64,000 nt of DNA from positions 3,958,448 to 4,022,447 of the forward strand of contig BDGG01000002.1 in the NCBI GenBank assembly GCA_001949185.1, in the 5' to 3' direction. Made by a program: the position numbers and the translations under genes. The notes under the pieces are model-generated. The model did no database searches, was not told where the DNA came from, and worked only from the letters and a program-made list of their open reading frames with translations. Shown piece after piece: positions 16,127 to 27,060 of the stretch (position 1 is the first letter of the stretch; every line of letters begins with the position of its first letter). Origin of the DNA: Ramazzottius varieornatus (Eukaryota; Tardigrada; Eutardigrada; Parachela; Ramazzottiidae).

Positions 16127-16606
16127 ATGGATAACGCTACCGGATCCACCGCAGCTACCAGCTCCAGCACTGGAGGCAAAGCAGGCGGCAAGAAGAGTGT
16201 GGGAAGACCCAAGAAAGCGACCGGAGGAGCAGCAGCCAAGAAAGCCTCACCAGCCAAATCTTCCCCCGCCAAAAAGACTGGCGGAGCTGGAGGAGACTCC
16301 AAGCAGACCAAGAGGAAAGCCACCGCTAAGGCTGGAGGTTCCGCCAAGAAGGGAACGGGAGTCCAGAAGAAAAAGGCAGCCGGCGGCAGCGCATCCAAGA
16401 GCAAAGGAAAAGGTAAGAAAGCTCAGTTTATAGTTTAGATTTTTGATTGATCAAATTGTTGAAACTGCGTTATTCGATCGAGTCAATATTAAGCTTCAGC
16501 TTGAGTTTCTCCTTCAGGAGCTTCCGCCAAGAAGGGATCGACTGCCAAAGCAGGAGGATCGGCAAGTAAGAGCAAGGGAGGTCGAGGATCCAAGAGCAAG
16601 AAGTAA
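16127..16606 (+). CDS. Small basic AT-hook chromatin protein
   Basis: Two exons, 16127-16412 and 16518-16606 (G|GTAAGA ... CTTCAG|GA), giving 124 aa. The protein is almost entirely Lys, Ala, Gly, Ser and Thr, with SPAKSSPAKK and repeated SAKKG, AKAGGSA and SKSKG units. It has one AT-hook-like core, VGRPKKA. There is no globular H1 winged helix and no HMG box. It resembles HMGA/HMGN proteins or the free tails of linker histones, which bind nucleosomal or AT-rich DNA; nuclear chromatin binding is inferred from this. It lacks the RRSARLSA-type HMGN core. The C-terminal exon repeats the pattern of exon 1, consistent with internal duplication. Confidence 0.8.
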
Positions 16607-18389
16607 ACGGGAGACTTCTGTGGATGATGAACGAATGAACCAAGACGAAGAAAGTATTTTACGGGAATTTACGAAAGCAGAGTTTGTCCTTTGTAGACAG
16701 TACAATTTTGCATTCCTGATTCCTTCCCTGTTTATGTCGCCTTAACTTTTACAGCAGTAAGTTCTCTGTTGTTATTTTTTCCAGTGAAGCGCGTTTGATT
16801 GAAGTTTGCTGTTGGTATATCTCCGTTTTCCGTCTTGTTCCGTTTCCGTTGGCCGTTGTTTTGCTTCATTTTATGTTCAGGACTTCTTCCACGATCTCCC
16901 CAACGTCAATTATTTCTTTGAACGCGTATGACCAACTTATACAGCCAATTCCAATCTTTAATTTTTGTGAAAACGAAATACCTTCAGTAGAAACCCTCAC
17001 ATGACCAAAACAACTCCCTTCCGTTCATTTCCTCGTCCGCCTGCATTTACCGGTTTTTTTTTAAATTTTTGGGCCTATTCTGGCTGAAGAGATAAGTAGG
17101 CAGTTGGAGATGGAGCAAGAGGCAATCGATGTGTTGAGCGGAAAGAGAGAGAGTTGAGCCTGCTGAAGGAGTCTTTGTTCGTGCTTGGCCCGGAGAGGCT
17201 GCTTGCTTTTGGCTTTAGCTTCACTTCCCTCTTGCTGCTCGTTGGGAGGATGTTGTGGATGTGAGCGAGCAGGGTGGAAAAAGGAAGGTTTCTCCTGTGT
17301 GTACCATGTGCGATGTGCTCGTGTCGATCAAGGATGCAAGTGCCTGAGAATTTGTCTTTAAGCTTTTGAGAGAAATCCGATACACAGATCGAGCCTTTGG
17401 GTAGAGTGTGCGCGATGCTGGGTGGAATATCCAACAAGCACCGTCATTCCGTCATTTCCGTGATGATGATGAATCTCCGATCGCTGCACACCACCCTTTG
17501 CAAAACGAAGCTACTCTCGGCATAATATCTCGGTCAGCAGCAGTCATAAAGAAAACAGTGCGCCCGCTCGATGAGCGATGCTTGACTGCAACTGGCCATA
17601 GGCCAGCCGTTGTGAAAGCCATTAAACGCGACAAGTACTACCAACCCAATGGAGATGGAGCAGGAAGCCCTCATCAACAGAGAGCTGTTACTGATGATAC
17701 GGCCATTACGGCTACTCTACCCGCTCTGTAATCAAAAGGAAAGCAATGTTACACATCGTTCACAAATTTCCACAACGAGTAACTTGACCTACAATGAGCC
17801 CGAGGAAAAGTAACACAGCCTTGCAGCCATCTTCTTTTCATAAACTTCCCTGAAGGCCACTCGGACCATTGAATTGACTTCCTCTTGGCCGTCTACAAAC
17901 CTTTTATGGACTGGATATGACTAAACGGTTAGACCCTTGGGCTCTTCGTATCACACCTCGTTTCCACAGCATACAGGTTCCTCATGATCAGTTTCAGTTC
18001 TCACTCTTTATCGAAGACGGTTGTGTCCCTATGATCCGAGTGAGACTATCAGCGGCTCCTCGACAGAGAAAGTGTTTACTTAGGTTTTTCTTTCCTGTCG
18101 AGGAACAGAGCCAGATTTGGCATCAAAACTGCCTTCAATTCTTCAGATTCGCAGGAGTACAACGAGATTGCCGCTTACTCTTTTCTTGCCAAAATGTGAT
18201 CGCGGCCCACAGTACTGAGATCGCTAGGAGGTGATCAACATTCCGTACCAGGGAAACCCGCTTTAATCAATTGCAAACTCAAGAAGAATTGGCACCTAAG
18301 TATAGAAAATAGGGTGCGAGATAAACAACATTTTTCGATTCTTGGCGTTTCTTTCGGTCAGCTTCGGAAAGCCTTCGCGTTGCCTGACT
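16607..18389. other. 3' flank and intergenic
   Basis: No gene recognised. The minus frame 17075-17437 has no ATG start and no family similarity. Confidence 0.5.
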
Positions 18390-21300
18390 TCAGCTTGTCT
18401 CTCCACCACTTTCCTCCTCGCTTTGAACGGGCGTTTCATCGCCTTGCTCCCCGCCATTTCCCTTCTTTCGTTGTCGACGAAGTCTTTTAGGCTTGCCTGG
18501 CTTGGTCAGTTGGACCGACGGTTGCACTTCCTTATTCGCGCCCGCTGCTTCTTCTGGTCGTCGTTCCCTCCTGGCCACCTCTTCCTCCCAAGCCGTTATA
18601 TTTCTGACACACCCGTGAACCAGCTCAGCCGTGTTGGGGATAGCTGTGGCCAAAAGTGTAAACATGGGTAAGACAATGTGTTTCAGATAGCCTATTTGAT
18701 CTTTGGGCATATTGGGATAGTTGTCCCTGTCCATCATCGGCATCGGCTGATCACCGTACAGTCGCTCAGTGTCACCTTGTTGGTGGAACTCATAGTACAA
18801 GTCTTCTGTGCTGGCCCGATGGATTTCCCACGGCTTGGCAGAGACCACCAAGTCCGAGGAAGACATCATCAAGTTCATGACACGTTGACGATGGTCAGCA
18901 TTGTCAATGTCTAATTTTGTGTGGAGGATGTGTTCGAGGGTATTCTTTTCGGCAAAGTATGTCATTTGATCCGTGGCTAGAATGGCTTGTTTGACTAGGA
19001 AAGCGAACTGACTCTTGTCACCGTCAGACCAGCCGGAGAGGATGTCGTTCTCGGTGGACGACATGAGGCGGAAGGTCTCGCGAATGTGGTGGTGCTCCAT
19101 GTGGGATGCTGTGTAGAGCGTGTCGAAGGCTGTGGAGAACCGTTTTGTGAAGCTGTTGTTGTAACCGAAGTGGTCAAGGTCGTGACAGACGCCGGCGATC
19201 ATCAGGGCTTTCCGCTCCAGAATGTTGAGGAAATTCGCGTTCGTGTAAAGTATCACGAACAAGCAATGCGCCACCTTAAAAAAAACAGACTATGCTGACT
19301 TGTGCAAAACATACCATTTTGTAATCGTAACCAAAACCGTTTTCGTTCTGCGCCATTCTGGAGGATTTACTCGTATGGTTGCGAAATGATAATGCATTGA
19401 CACAACGTGAACCAAATACACGTATAGAGAAATCAGACTCGCCGTTTCTCTACTGAAGCTCTCATTTGGATCTACGGTAAAGGATGGTTCGAATACAAGT
19501 ACGGTACTGACGTGGAAGCCATGGGGCCAAGTGTGGTACCGAATATTCCGGTAGCCTTCCCGTACAGCAAGAACGAAAGACATGAGTTTCTCCCTGTGGA
19601 ACCCATCCGGTCCAAAGAGCGTATCCAGCATGAATACCAGCATCCCCGGCAACGCAAAGTCATCCACCAGGTACTTCGCACAGTAGAAGTCGTACGTGAA
19701 GAAGTCTTCCGGCGGCTGGAAGCTCTCATCACACAGCTTTCCCAGAGCAACGGAATCCGCCCTGTTCTCGTTACACAGCTTGAAGAACAGTTCTTCCTCC
19801 AGCTGTAAACAATACCACAACCATCTATCAAGGATGCAGAAACAGACGGTGTACAGATTAAAAGCAAACGGATTTCTTATCTACTTTGAGAGGTCTCGAA
19901 GTGACGGACATGCGGTGCCGGAAGTAGTGGGTGCCCATCGCGGAATAGCAGAACGACATCAGCGACCTCAACACGTTCTCTTCACACTGGGTGAAACCAT
20001 CCTTTCCGGCCGAGTTGACGAGCAGAAGGACTTCACAGGCTCTGCCTTCCCAGTCTTCGTTGAAGGCCATCGCGAGGAAGTTACACACCGGCGGACCCGG
20101 AAGCTTGTTGTCTAGGCCCATCTGTGCGATCCAGGCGTGAGAGGAATGTCGGACGTTGATAGAGTCGTCGAGATACTGAATGTTCCGGAAGAAAGTCTCC
20201 TTAATGGGAAGCGTCACTTCTTTAGAGTAGTCGTAATGGTAACCTTGCTTGGAAAACTTCCCTGTACAACAAAATCGGTTGCAACAAACAACGCAAAACG
20301 AAACGTCGGGAAACGATTCCACCCTGATTTTTGTCTCAAGCGGCGCACATGTCTGTTAATAGTAACGAAGATCGTGCGCCACTTGAAAAAAACCGATGTG
20401 GGTGAATTAAGATCGTCAACGCCGCAGATATTCTAAATTTGTTTGTTACCGGTATCGTAAACGGAAGCCACTGCGATATTGTCGTGGTGGTTCATCCTGA
20501 ACAGATGCACCCTGTCCGCGTTCATCTGACTCTTGATCAGCACCATGAACTTGTACAGGACGTTATCCCAGTTGGCCGGTCTGACGTATAGCTCCTGGAA
20601 TCTTGCGCCAAGTATTCTGTATGTGTTCACTTCTCTCCGGCAGTCCGCTCCACGCCAGACCATGTTAGCGAAGAACGTGATGTCCTCCACTGTTCCAATG
20701 AAGAGATCTTCCGGGAACGGCGCTGAAAAGTTCCATGTCCGGGTGAACTCTACGGCTCCTCTGATTACATCGTCCGAGTCACGCAGAGGTATGGCCATCA
20801 GGTGTCGGATGTTCGAGTCACGATCGCTGTTCGTCATGATAGCGTAGCGCAGATCGTGATCGATGTGGTTCCGCAGGAGAGCCTTGCCAATTTTCACGGC
20901 TTCGAGAGCAGGAAACTTCTGGACTAGACGGATTATCGTTGATGCACCTACCAGACCACAAAGAACGAAATAAAGACGGAGCACCGAAGAAACAAGATAA
21001 TATGGAATGTTTCAGGCACCTACACAGCCTACGCTGCACACATACTGTAACAGCAGAGCATGCAGGTTCGTGCAAGACGGAAGCAAAGGCGTACCTGATG
21101 GTCCCATCTTGCGTAGAGTGTCTCGTCCATGGTCCGTCGAGTACACCGAAGTCTCCTCCGCCCATATGGCCTTCCCGTAGTTCTGAGCGTAGTCGTAGAT
21201 GATTGAAAAGTCCGAAGATTCAGGAAAAGTCCCTACCATCGCTTCGCTCTTCTCTTCTTCCGTATAGCCCGGATCGCCACCGGCGTTTTCCGCCCCTTCC

Positions 21301-22563
21301 TCGGCACCTTCTTCCAGTTCCACCTTGTCTCTAGGTTCCGCGGGATCGAACCTGGTCTTGACACTAGGATGGATCAGCAACGAAGAGTTAACTTGAAAAC
21401 TTTCTTTCGGTGCTTTGATGTCAGGCAGGACGGTAGCGTTTAACATTGCTTCAGTTCCTACTTCCGGTTCGCGTTCTTGTACAACTGGAGGAGTTTCAGC
21501 TCTTCGGTGAAGGACGCTTGTGGGCTCCTGAGGGTGGAGGAGGTGCGGTGGACATTCGTCAACGTCCCCGATGCGGATGTACTTGGGAGTGGATGTGGAG
21601 CTTTGAACGTTAATCTTGTGGTGTTCGAAGAGCTTCGAACCATCAACAGGGTGATCCTGCTGACCGAATTCGCCACCAAGTTGATGTGAAGACTTCTTCC
21701 GAAGCTTGAACGGGAAACGATCCGTCTTAAAGGTCTCCTTAGGATACACATCTGTAATCGAAGACAAATTTCACGTACAGCACAGTCATCGGAAAAATAG
21801 CAAAAAGATTAACAGCGAACTGATTAAGTTACAGAAAATATTTTTTTCCTTGTTGTTGTTCGTACGGTGTCTCACTCGCGCAGGCAGCCGGGATCCCAAT
21901 GAACCGCTGATTCAGTTCGTCAAAGTTCAGCGTTCCTTTCTTCACACACTGGCTGGTCGCATACACGTCCTCCCCTTCCGTGTCCAGCACATCACAAAAC
22001 AGATTCTCCAACTCCCGATCTTCAAAGTGTTTCAGTAGCAAATCATGCAAAAACTCTCGATCTAACGTTCCATAAAACTGCAGCGCCACTTTCAGGTCGT
22101 TAGTGGTCATGTCACTGTGGCTATGTCGAGGGTCCTTCCGCGGACCATCAAAGTCCACTTGCTGCCCGACATTATTCGGGTTCTCCATCTCCACTTCTTC
22201 CTTCTTCTTACCCTTTCCTCTACCTTCCTTAGCCTTCTTCCCTCGCTTTTCTGTCTTCTCGTCTGGCACAGGTGATTCAGGTGGATTCAGCGATGGCCGA
22301 TCTGCCTGTGGTGCTTCTGCCTGTTCAAGGGTATTTTCTTCTCCCTTTTCGACCGGAGCGTCTGTAACTTCCGGTAATACTTCCGGCAGTGTTCCATCTA
22401 GTTGCACAGGTGTATCTTCCGGTGGTGGTAATTCCACCGCATCATTGGTAACTGTGTCACGACGCACTTCCACTCCAGGCTCTATCGGACTGTCGTTGAC
22501 TGGAACAGGTTCCACTGGTTCTGGCGCTTTTTGTTCGATCGGCTCTTCCGCAGAATCCATCAT
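18390..22563 (-). CDS. GAF-domain cyclic nucleotide phosphodiesterase
   Basis: Hydrolyses cAMP and/or cGMP; class I PDE of the GAF-bearing group (PDE2/5/6/10/11). Exons (minus): 21876-22563, 21095-21751, 20450-20947, 19885-20261, 19503-19802, 18390-19274; phases close, 1134 aa. The first ~230 residues are Pro/Glu/Lys-rich and unlike the usual family. GAF-like regions lie at about 420-600 and 615-740. The catalytic domain keeps YHTWPHGFHV (His830, His834), CHDLDH (871-875), the Asp of SSSDLVVSAKPWE, FHQQGD, PMMDRD and the Gln of PKDQIGY, so metal and nucleotide ligands are intact. The C-terminus is a Lys/Arg then Glu-rich tail. The NKFDE signatures of both GAF domains are degenerate, for example VNSAGKDGFTQCEE. 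Subfamily is not assigned. Confidence 0.93.
20321..20400. mobile_element. Palindromic MITE-like element, copy 3
   Basis: CTCAAGCGGCGCAC pairs with GTGCGCCACTTGA. It sits in the PDE intron 20262-20449. Confidence 0.7.
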
Positions 22564-22945
22564 GCCACAAAGCTTAGCCTAATCGACAACCCAGAATCAC
22601 CTGAACTTCTAGTGGTTAGTGCGAACGAGAAAGTGTTCAAACGAAGATGGCAGTGGAACTTTTTCTCAGTGTGAACAGTACCGCTAGTAGTCTAGGTGAC
22701 TGTAGTGGAAAAGGCGCATGCATTAAGAGATGATGGGCCGGCTTTGTAGCAAAAGACAAGATGATCCCAAGTGTCGACAATATAATATTTTTTTAAAGCC
22801 CATTGATTGTCGTGATAAAAACCTCTAAAGTCAGCCGTACTTTGCGATGAGTATTGTTTTAGTGAAGTTTCAATACGCGAATAAAGAATGTTAGGCTATG
22901 AAAGCACCGGAAGTGGCAACAACTCAACTAGATGCAGTACCTCTT
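22564..22945. other. PDE leader and 3' flank of the first GST
   Basis: No gene. The two minus-strand genes are only 382 bp apart. Confidence 0.5.
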
Positions 22946-24159
22946 TTATTCCAGTCCAATGTTTCCGTTCTGCTTTCCTTCCTTGACGCTCTTAGAGAAA
23001 GCCACGAAGTCGTCCTTGGAATACGTGGTAGCCTTGACATCGGGATCTGCTAGCATACGATCCATCCAAGCCTTGATCTTTGGGTATCTGCTTTCCTCGA
23101 ACTTGAAGGCTTCCGAGCTTCCTTCGGCGATCGACTCAAGTCGTTCGAACCAGGGCCAGACCATCAAGTCCACAAATCCCATGGTTTTACCTGCATAACG
23201 AAACAGAGTAAACTTCCAAAACTTAAATTTCCTTTTGAGAGACTTGATGCTATGCAGTACAGGAAGTGCAGTACGATCATGTAAATGTCAGCCGTACTGT
23301 ACCAGCGAAGAAGTCACCAGTCAACATCTGATCCACTTCCTCCAAACCCTTCAGCAGCTTGTCCGCGCTTTCGTTCTTGTAGACCATGGCCATCAAAGGT
23401 GTATTGACCTGCCAAAAAAACCATGCAGCAATGTCAAGTTACAGCAAACGATTGAACAATCGAAGAAAATCCCGAATATCAGAACGAAATTTTATCTGAT
23501 AGGCTATAAAGTCAACTTCTACATGCAAACGACATCATCAAGTGTTTGGTGTCGTCCGCAGAAATCTCAGACACATTGGCAGACATTTGGTCACATTGAT
23601 ATACCTTCTGCGTGACGAGTTCGATCATGACTTTCTGCAGAGCTCGCTCGTGATGATCAGCCGGAAGTATCTTCTTGTCACCCTTGTACTGATCGTCAAG
23701 ATACTCCGCCACGATCAAGGACTCAAACAGCGGCCTCTTTCCTGGCTCCTCAATGGTCGGAACTTTGCCAAGGGGATTGCGCTTCAGGAACCATTCGGGC
23801 TTGCTTTTCAAATCGATGTTAATGACATCGTACCTGCAATATGGATCGTAATTAACACTGACAGGCGCAGCTGCCAAAGCTCCAAGTTCCAACCCATCTT
23901 CCGAGACAGAAACGATAACTAATGATTTCGCTTACGGAACATGCTTCACGTTCAGGACGAGTCGTGCTCGTTCGGCGTAGGGACAGAAGCGCATGCTGTA
24001 CACGGTCAAAGCGTTTTCGTTGATTTTCGGCATCTCGGAGCCTAAAAATGTACATTACGCACTTCACCATACAGTTAAGAACACATCCATCCCACGGTCT
24101 GCAAGCATTTTCTCGCCTGCTTTGAAGTCTTTCGACTCTCCTGGGATCTGTCCCACCAT
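22946..24159 (-). CDS. Omega-class glutathione S-transferase, copy A
   Basis: Cytosolic glutathione-dependent thiol transferase or dehydroascorbate reductase. Exons (minus): 24117-24159, 23936-24041, 23605-23833, 23303-23408, 22946-23190; phases close, 242 aa. The N-terminal thioredoxin fold has MRFCPYAERARL, with Cys34 where omega GSTs carry their active-site cysteine (mu/pi/sigma classes use Tyr). NPLGKVPTIEEPG and ESLIVAEYLD are the cis-Pro and glutathione-binding strands. The C-terminal helical domain contains FVDLMVWPWFERL, a hallmark of omega GSTs. By alignment with copy B, the first intron must begin GC rather than GT (GCAG|GCGAG). An AATAAA overlaps the stop codon (GGAATAAAAG). It is arranged in tandem with copy B downstream of the same strand. 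Confidence 0.92.
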
Positions 24160-24812
24160 CCTGAATGCCGAGCGAGACGTCGATGAGTTAAATAAGACCT
24201 GTTGAATCTGCAAGGAAGGATATCTTGGCATGGCGAAAAACACGCCCTCGTGAAACTTCCGGTGTAGCAGTTGGTAGCGCTTATAGAGTTATCTACTTAC
24301 CAGAATTTTGATGTTTGATAGGAACGCAGCCTGAAGCAGGGAGAAGATGATGGTTTCCTCACGCCGGAAGTTCAAACTGCGACTGACTATCAGAGATTTC
24401 GAGTGACTTGCAAATACCGGTATGCATACGAGGTAAGTGGCAATTTGGAAGTCATCTTGTCATTGAGATCCAACAGACCATGACATGACAATACTTACAC
24501 CATGTCATACATACAGTATTAGACAACAGATGAAGGGCTTAAAGTGACCTGGCTCTCGAGGATCCATATTCAAAACTGAGACGTACGGTACGTGGTAACG
24601 CTTTCCGTGTTTATTACTACAAAAACTAAGGGTTCAACTCGAAACTTTCTGCCTGGCCAGAAGTTGTCTTAGTGAAATGCAGAAGATTACAAACTTTCGG
24701 GATAAAAAGAAGCCTCGAGAGGCATCGCAAATCATTCTGGATGAAATAATTCACGTTTACAGTACATGAAAACCTGTAAGGAGGATGGCGGGATCTGCCG
24801 TCTGAAAGATGC
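24160..24812. other. Spacer between the two GST genes
   Basis: No gene seen in about 650 bp, so each GST probably has its own promoter. Confidence 0.5.
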
Positions 24813-25879
24813 CTAGAACCCTTGTGCCAAGTCTTCCGTGGAGTCAAAGACCAATGTTCGCGTCCTGTTTCCCCTCCATCGCGCTTTCAGAAAGGTGGTG
24901 AAGGTTTCCTGTGAGTAAGCGGTATCTTTGACATCGGGATCATTCAGCTTTCGTTCCATCCACAGCTTGATTTTAGGATAGCAAGAGAAGTCGATCTGGA
25001 GAGCCCCGGGCCGAGCATCCGCGAGGGAAGCGAGACGCTCGAACCACGGCCATACCATCAGATCGACGAACCCTTGCGAAGAACCTGCAATCTTGCATGT
25101 TAGATATAACCGTATCCCAACTTCCGGTTCCCAAACATAAGCATACCGGCGAAATATTCGCTGGTCAGCATCTTTTCCACATCTTCCAGACCTTTCAATA
25201 TAGCATCCCCACTTTCGTTCTTGAACAAGACCCCGTAGAACGGAGTGGTGATCTGCAACAATTGGATGATAAAATCGGTGACAGCTCGAGCATGCAATTT
25301 TGTATTATGGTCATGTGTAGTGGAACGAACTCGTACGTTTTGTGCAATGACCTTCTGTCGAGCCTTTTCGTACGGGTCACTGGGAAGAACTTCACGGTTG
25401 CCCTTGAACTGCTCGTCGATGTACTCTGCGACGACCAAGGACTCGAAGAGTGGCTTCTTGCCGGGTTCTTCGATAGCCGGTACCTTGCCAAGGGGATTAC
25501 GCTCCAGGAACCATTCGGGCTTGCTCTTGAGGTCAATGTTGATCACTTCATACCTGCAACGTCCATCGCTTGCTAAAAGTGATCAAGGTACAGTATACCT
25601 CTCACTGTAGAAGATTGGACTGAGATCCTGTTATAGATGGCGCGATAGGGGCGTGGACTTACGGAACATGCTTGGTGTTAAGCATCAACCGGACGCGTTC
25701 GGCATACGGGCAAAATCGCATACTGTACACCGTGACTCCATTGTCGTTGATCTTTGGCAAAGCAGAACCTGGAAGAGACAATGCAAGCATATGATTGCCA
25801 CGAGCCTCGCAAGTCTGATGGAACTCATCGAAGTACCTTCTTGGAAGTCCTTGGACTTTCCGGGTATCTTACGTACCAT
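24813..25879 (-). CDS. Omega-class glutathione S-transferase, copy B
   Basis: Paralogue of copy A with the same function class. Exons (minus): 25837-25879, 25663-25768, 25337-25553, 25147-25252, 24813-25084; phases close, 247 aa. Exons 1, 2 and 4 have the same lengths as in copy A (43, 106, 106 nt), and all intron phases are identical, which shows tandem duplication. Active-site region MRFCPYAERVRL with Cys34; NPLGKVPAIEEPG and FVDLMVWPWFERL are conserved. The tail differs (RWRGNRTRTLVFDSTEDL). Intron 1 here uses a normal GT donor. Confidence 0.92.
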
Positions 25880-26609
25880 TTTGAGTTAATACTACTGAGC
25901 TCAGTGAAAATTCCCAAACCGGCGTTTAGAAACTGGTTAATTCAGAAGCACTTTCCAAAGACTTGTGATCACTGAGCATGGCATCACCGGTCTTTTTGAC
26001 CGAAAGTCTACGCTTATCGATCTTCGTTGATACATTATCTGGAGACGACCGGCGATATCTGCAACGTAATAATAACCCACCATGTCATGCGACAATACTA
26101 CGGAGGTAAACAAAGAGTGATTTGCATTTACGTATCCCACAGATCGAGGTAAGCACCACACGAAATCGCTTAGCAGTCACTGTGTACTGCATCAACCTGC
26201 GATGGTGGATTATGAATAGGTGCGTAATCGGTCGTCGATGATTGTGCTGCCTTCAGTTCGCAGCGACCCAGATGTCCGTCTGACGAGAACCTCAAAACTT
26301 CAAACTCCGTCGAAAACCGATCGTGGGGAATACAAAAAAATCGAGAAAACCACAAAACGAAAATAAAATATGTGCGTGGTGTATAAGAGCCTCTAGAGGA
26401 AAGAGCAACTCGATTGTCCAAAACCCCGAGATTATTACACTACTGAGATAGTGACACAGAGACCACATACTTTTCGGGCAAGAGGCCACAATCGCTGAAG
26501 TAAAACGGTAAAACGGTAAGTAATTGCAAACGTACGAACGAAACACAATACGATCAAGCCGGTAATGGTACGTACCGGTCTTGCTTCTTTGACAGTTTGA
26601 TCCACGGCT

Positions 26610-26861
26610 CTACTCCAGAGTTCCAGGTCGTTTCTTTCCTCGATGCACCATGGATATCTTTCTGTCATCGTCCACTGAATCTTCGGTAAATTCGTCTTTC
26701 TGCGTGCCATTCGCTCCGTTAGCATGGCCGTCCTCCCTTAGCGAGTCCCCGTTCGGGTCAGCCCAAGTAGAAACCCACCACCACACCAGACGAAGCGGCA
26801 ATGTGTCCAACTTCGAAAGATTCAAGTTGCTAACGTCTACCTTTTCTTCGTCTTCCAACAA
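26610..26861 (-). CDS. Uncertain small acidic frame
   Basis: The frame reads LEDEEKVDVSNLNLSKLDTL and continues to VDDDRKISMVHRGKKRP and a stop. It extends upstream without an ATG to an acceptor-like ATCAG near 26920 (CRNQFSGPRWC...). It might be a last exon whose first exon I cannot find. No family recognised. Confidence 0.22.
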   Translation of the reverse strand: MLEDEEKVDVSNLNLSKLDTLPLRLVWWWVSTWADPNGDSLREDGHANGANGTQKDEFTEDSVDDDRKISMVHRGKKRPGTLE

Positions 26862-26954
26862 GTCCGGAGCATACCTAGCACAAAAGCTGGTACACCAACG
26901 TGGGCCACTAAACTGATTTCGACAAGCTAGATGGGACGAAAATGATTTAAATAT

Positions 26955-27025
26955 GATCGTTTTCCCAAATGACGCGCACTTTTAGCCGACACCACTGCAA
27001 ACGTGCGCCGCTTCAGATAACGATC
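26955..27025. mobile_element. Palindromic MITE-like element, copy 4
   Basis: GATCGTTTTCCCAAATGACG pairs with GTGCGCCGCTTCAGATAACG. It is divergent and lies about 35 bp past the 3' end of the orphan gene. Confidence 0.6.
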
Positions 27026-27060
27026 ATGTCATCCCAAACAGGTTCGGACAGTAAACCAGC

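Larger units (their letters stand above)
25880..27060. other. Intergenic, with a weak minus frame and one MITE-like copy
   Basis: Contains the weak frame at 26610-26861 and the palindromic element at 26955-27025. Nothing else is supported. Confidence 0.5.

Noticed and set aside
16111-16404. Hydrophobic minus-strand frame (Leu/Ala/Pro-rich)
   Set aside because: Complement of the Lys/Ala-rich AT-hook exon.
16127-16606. Dsup-like tardigrade DNA-protection protein
   Set aside because: Composition is similar but it is only 124 aa and lacks the RRSARLSA-type core, so the name is not justified.
22103-22582. Ser/Phe-rich plus-strand frame of 159 codons
   Set aside because: Antisense of the Pro/Glu-rich first exon of the phosphodiesterase.
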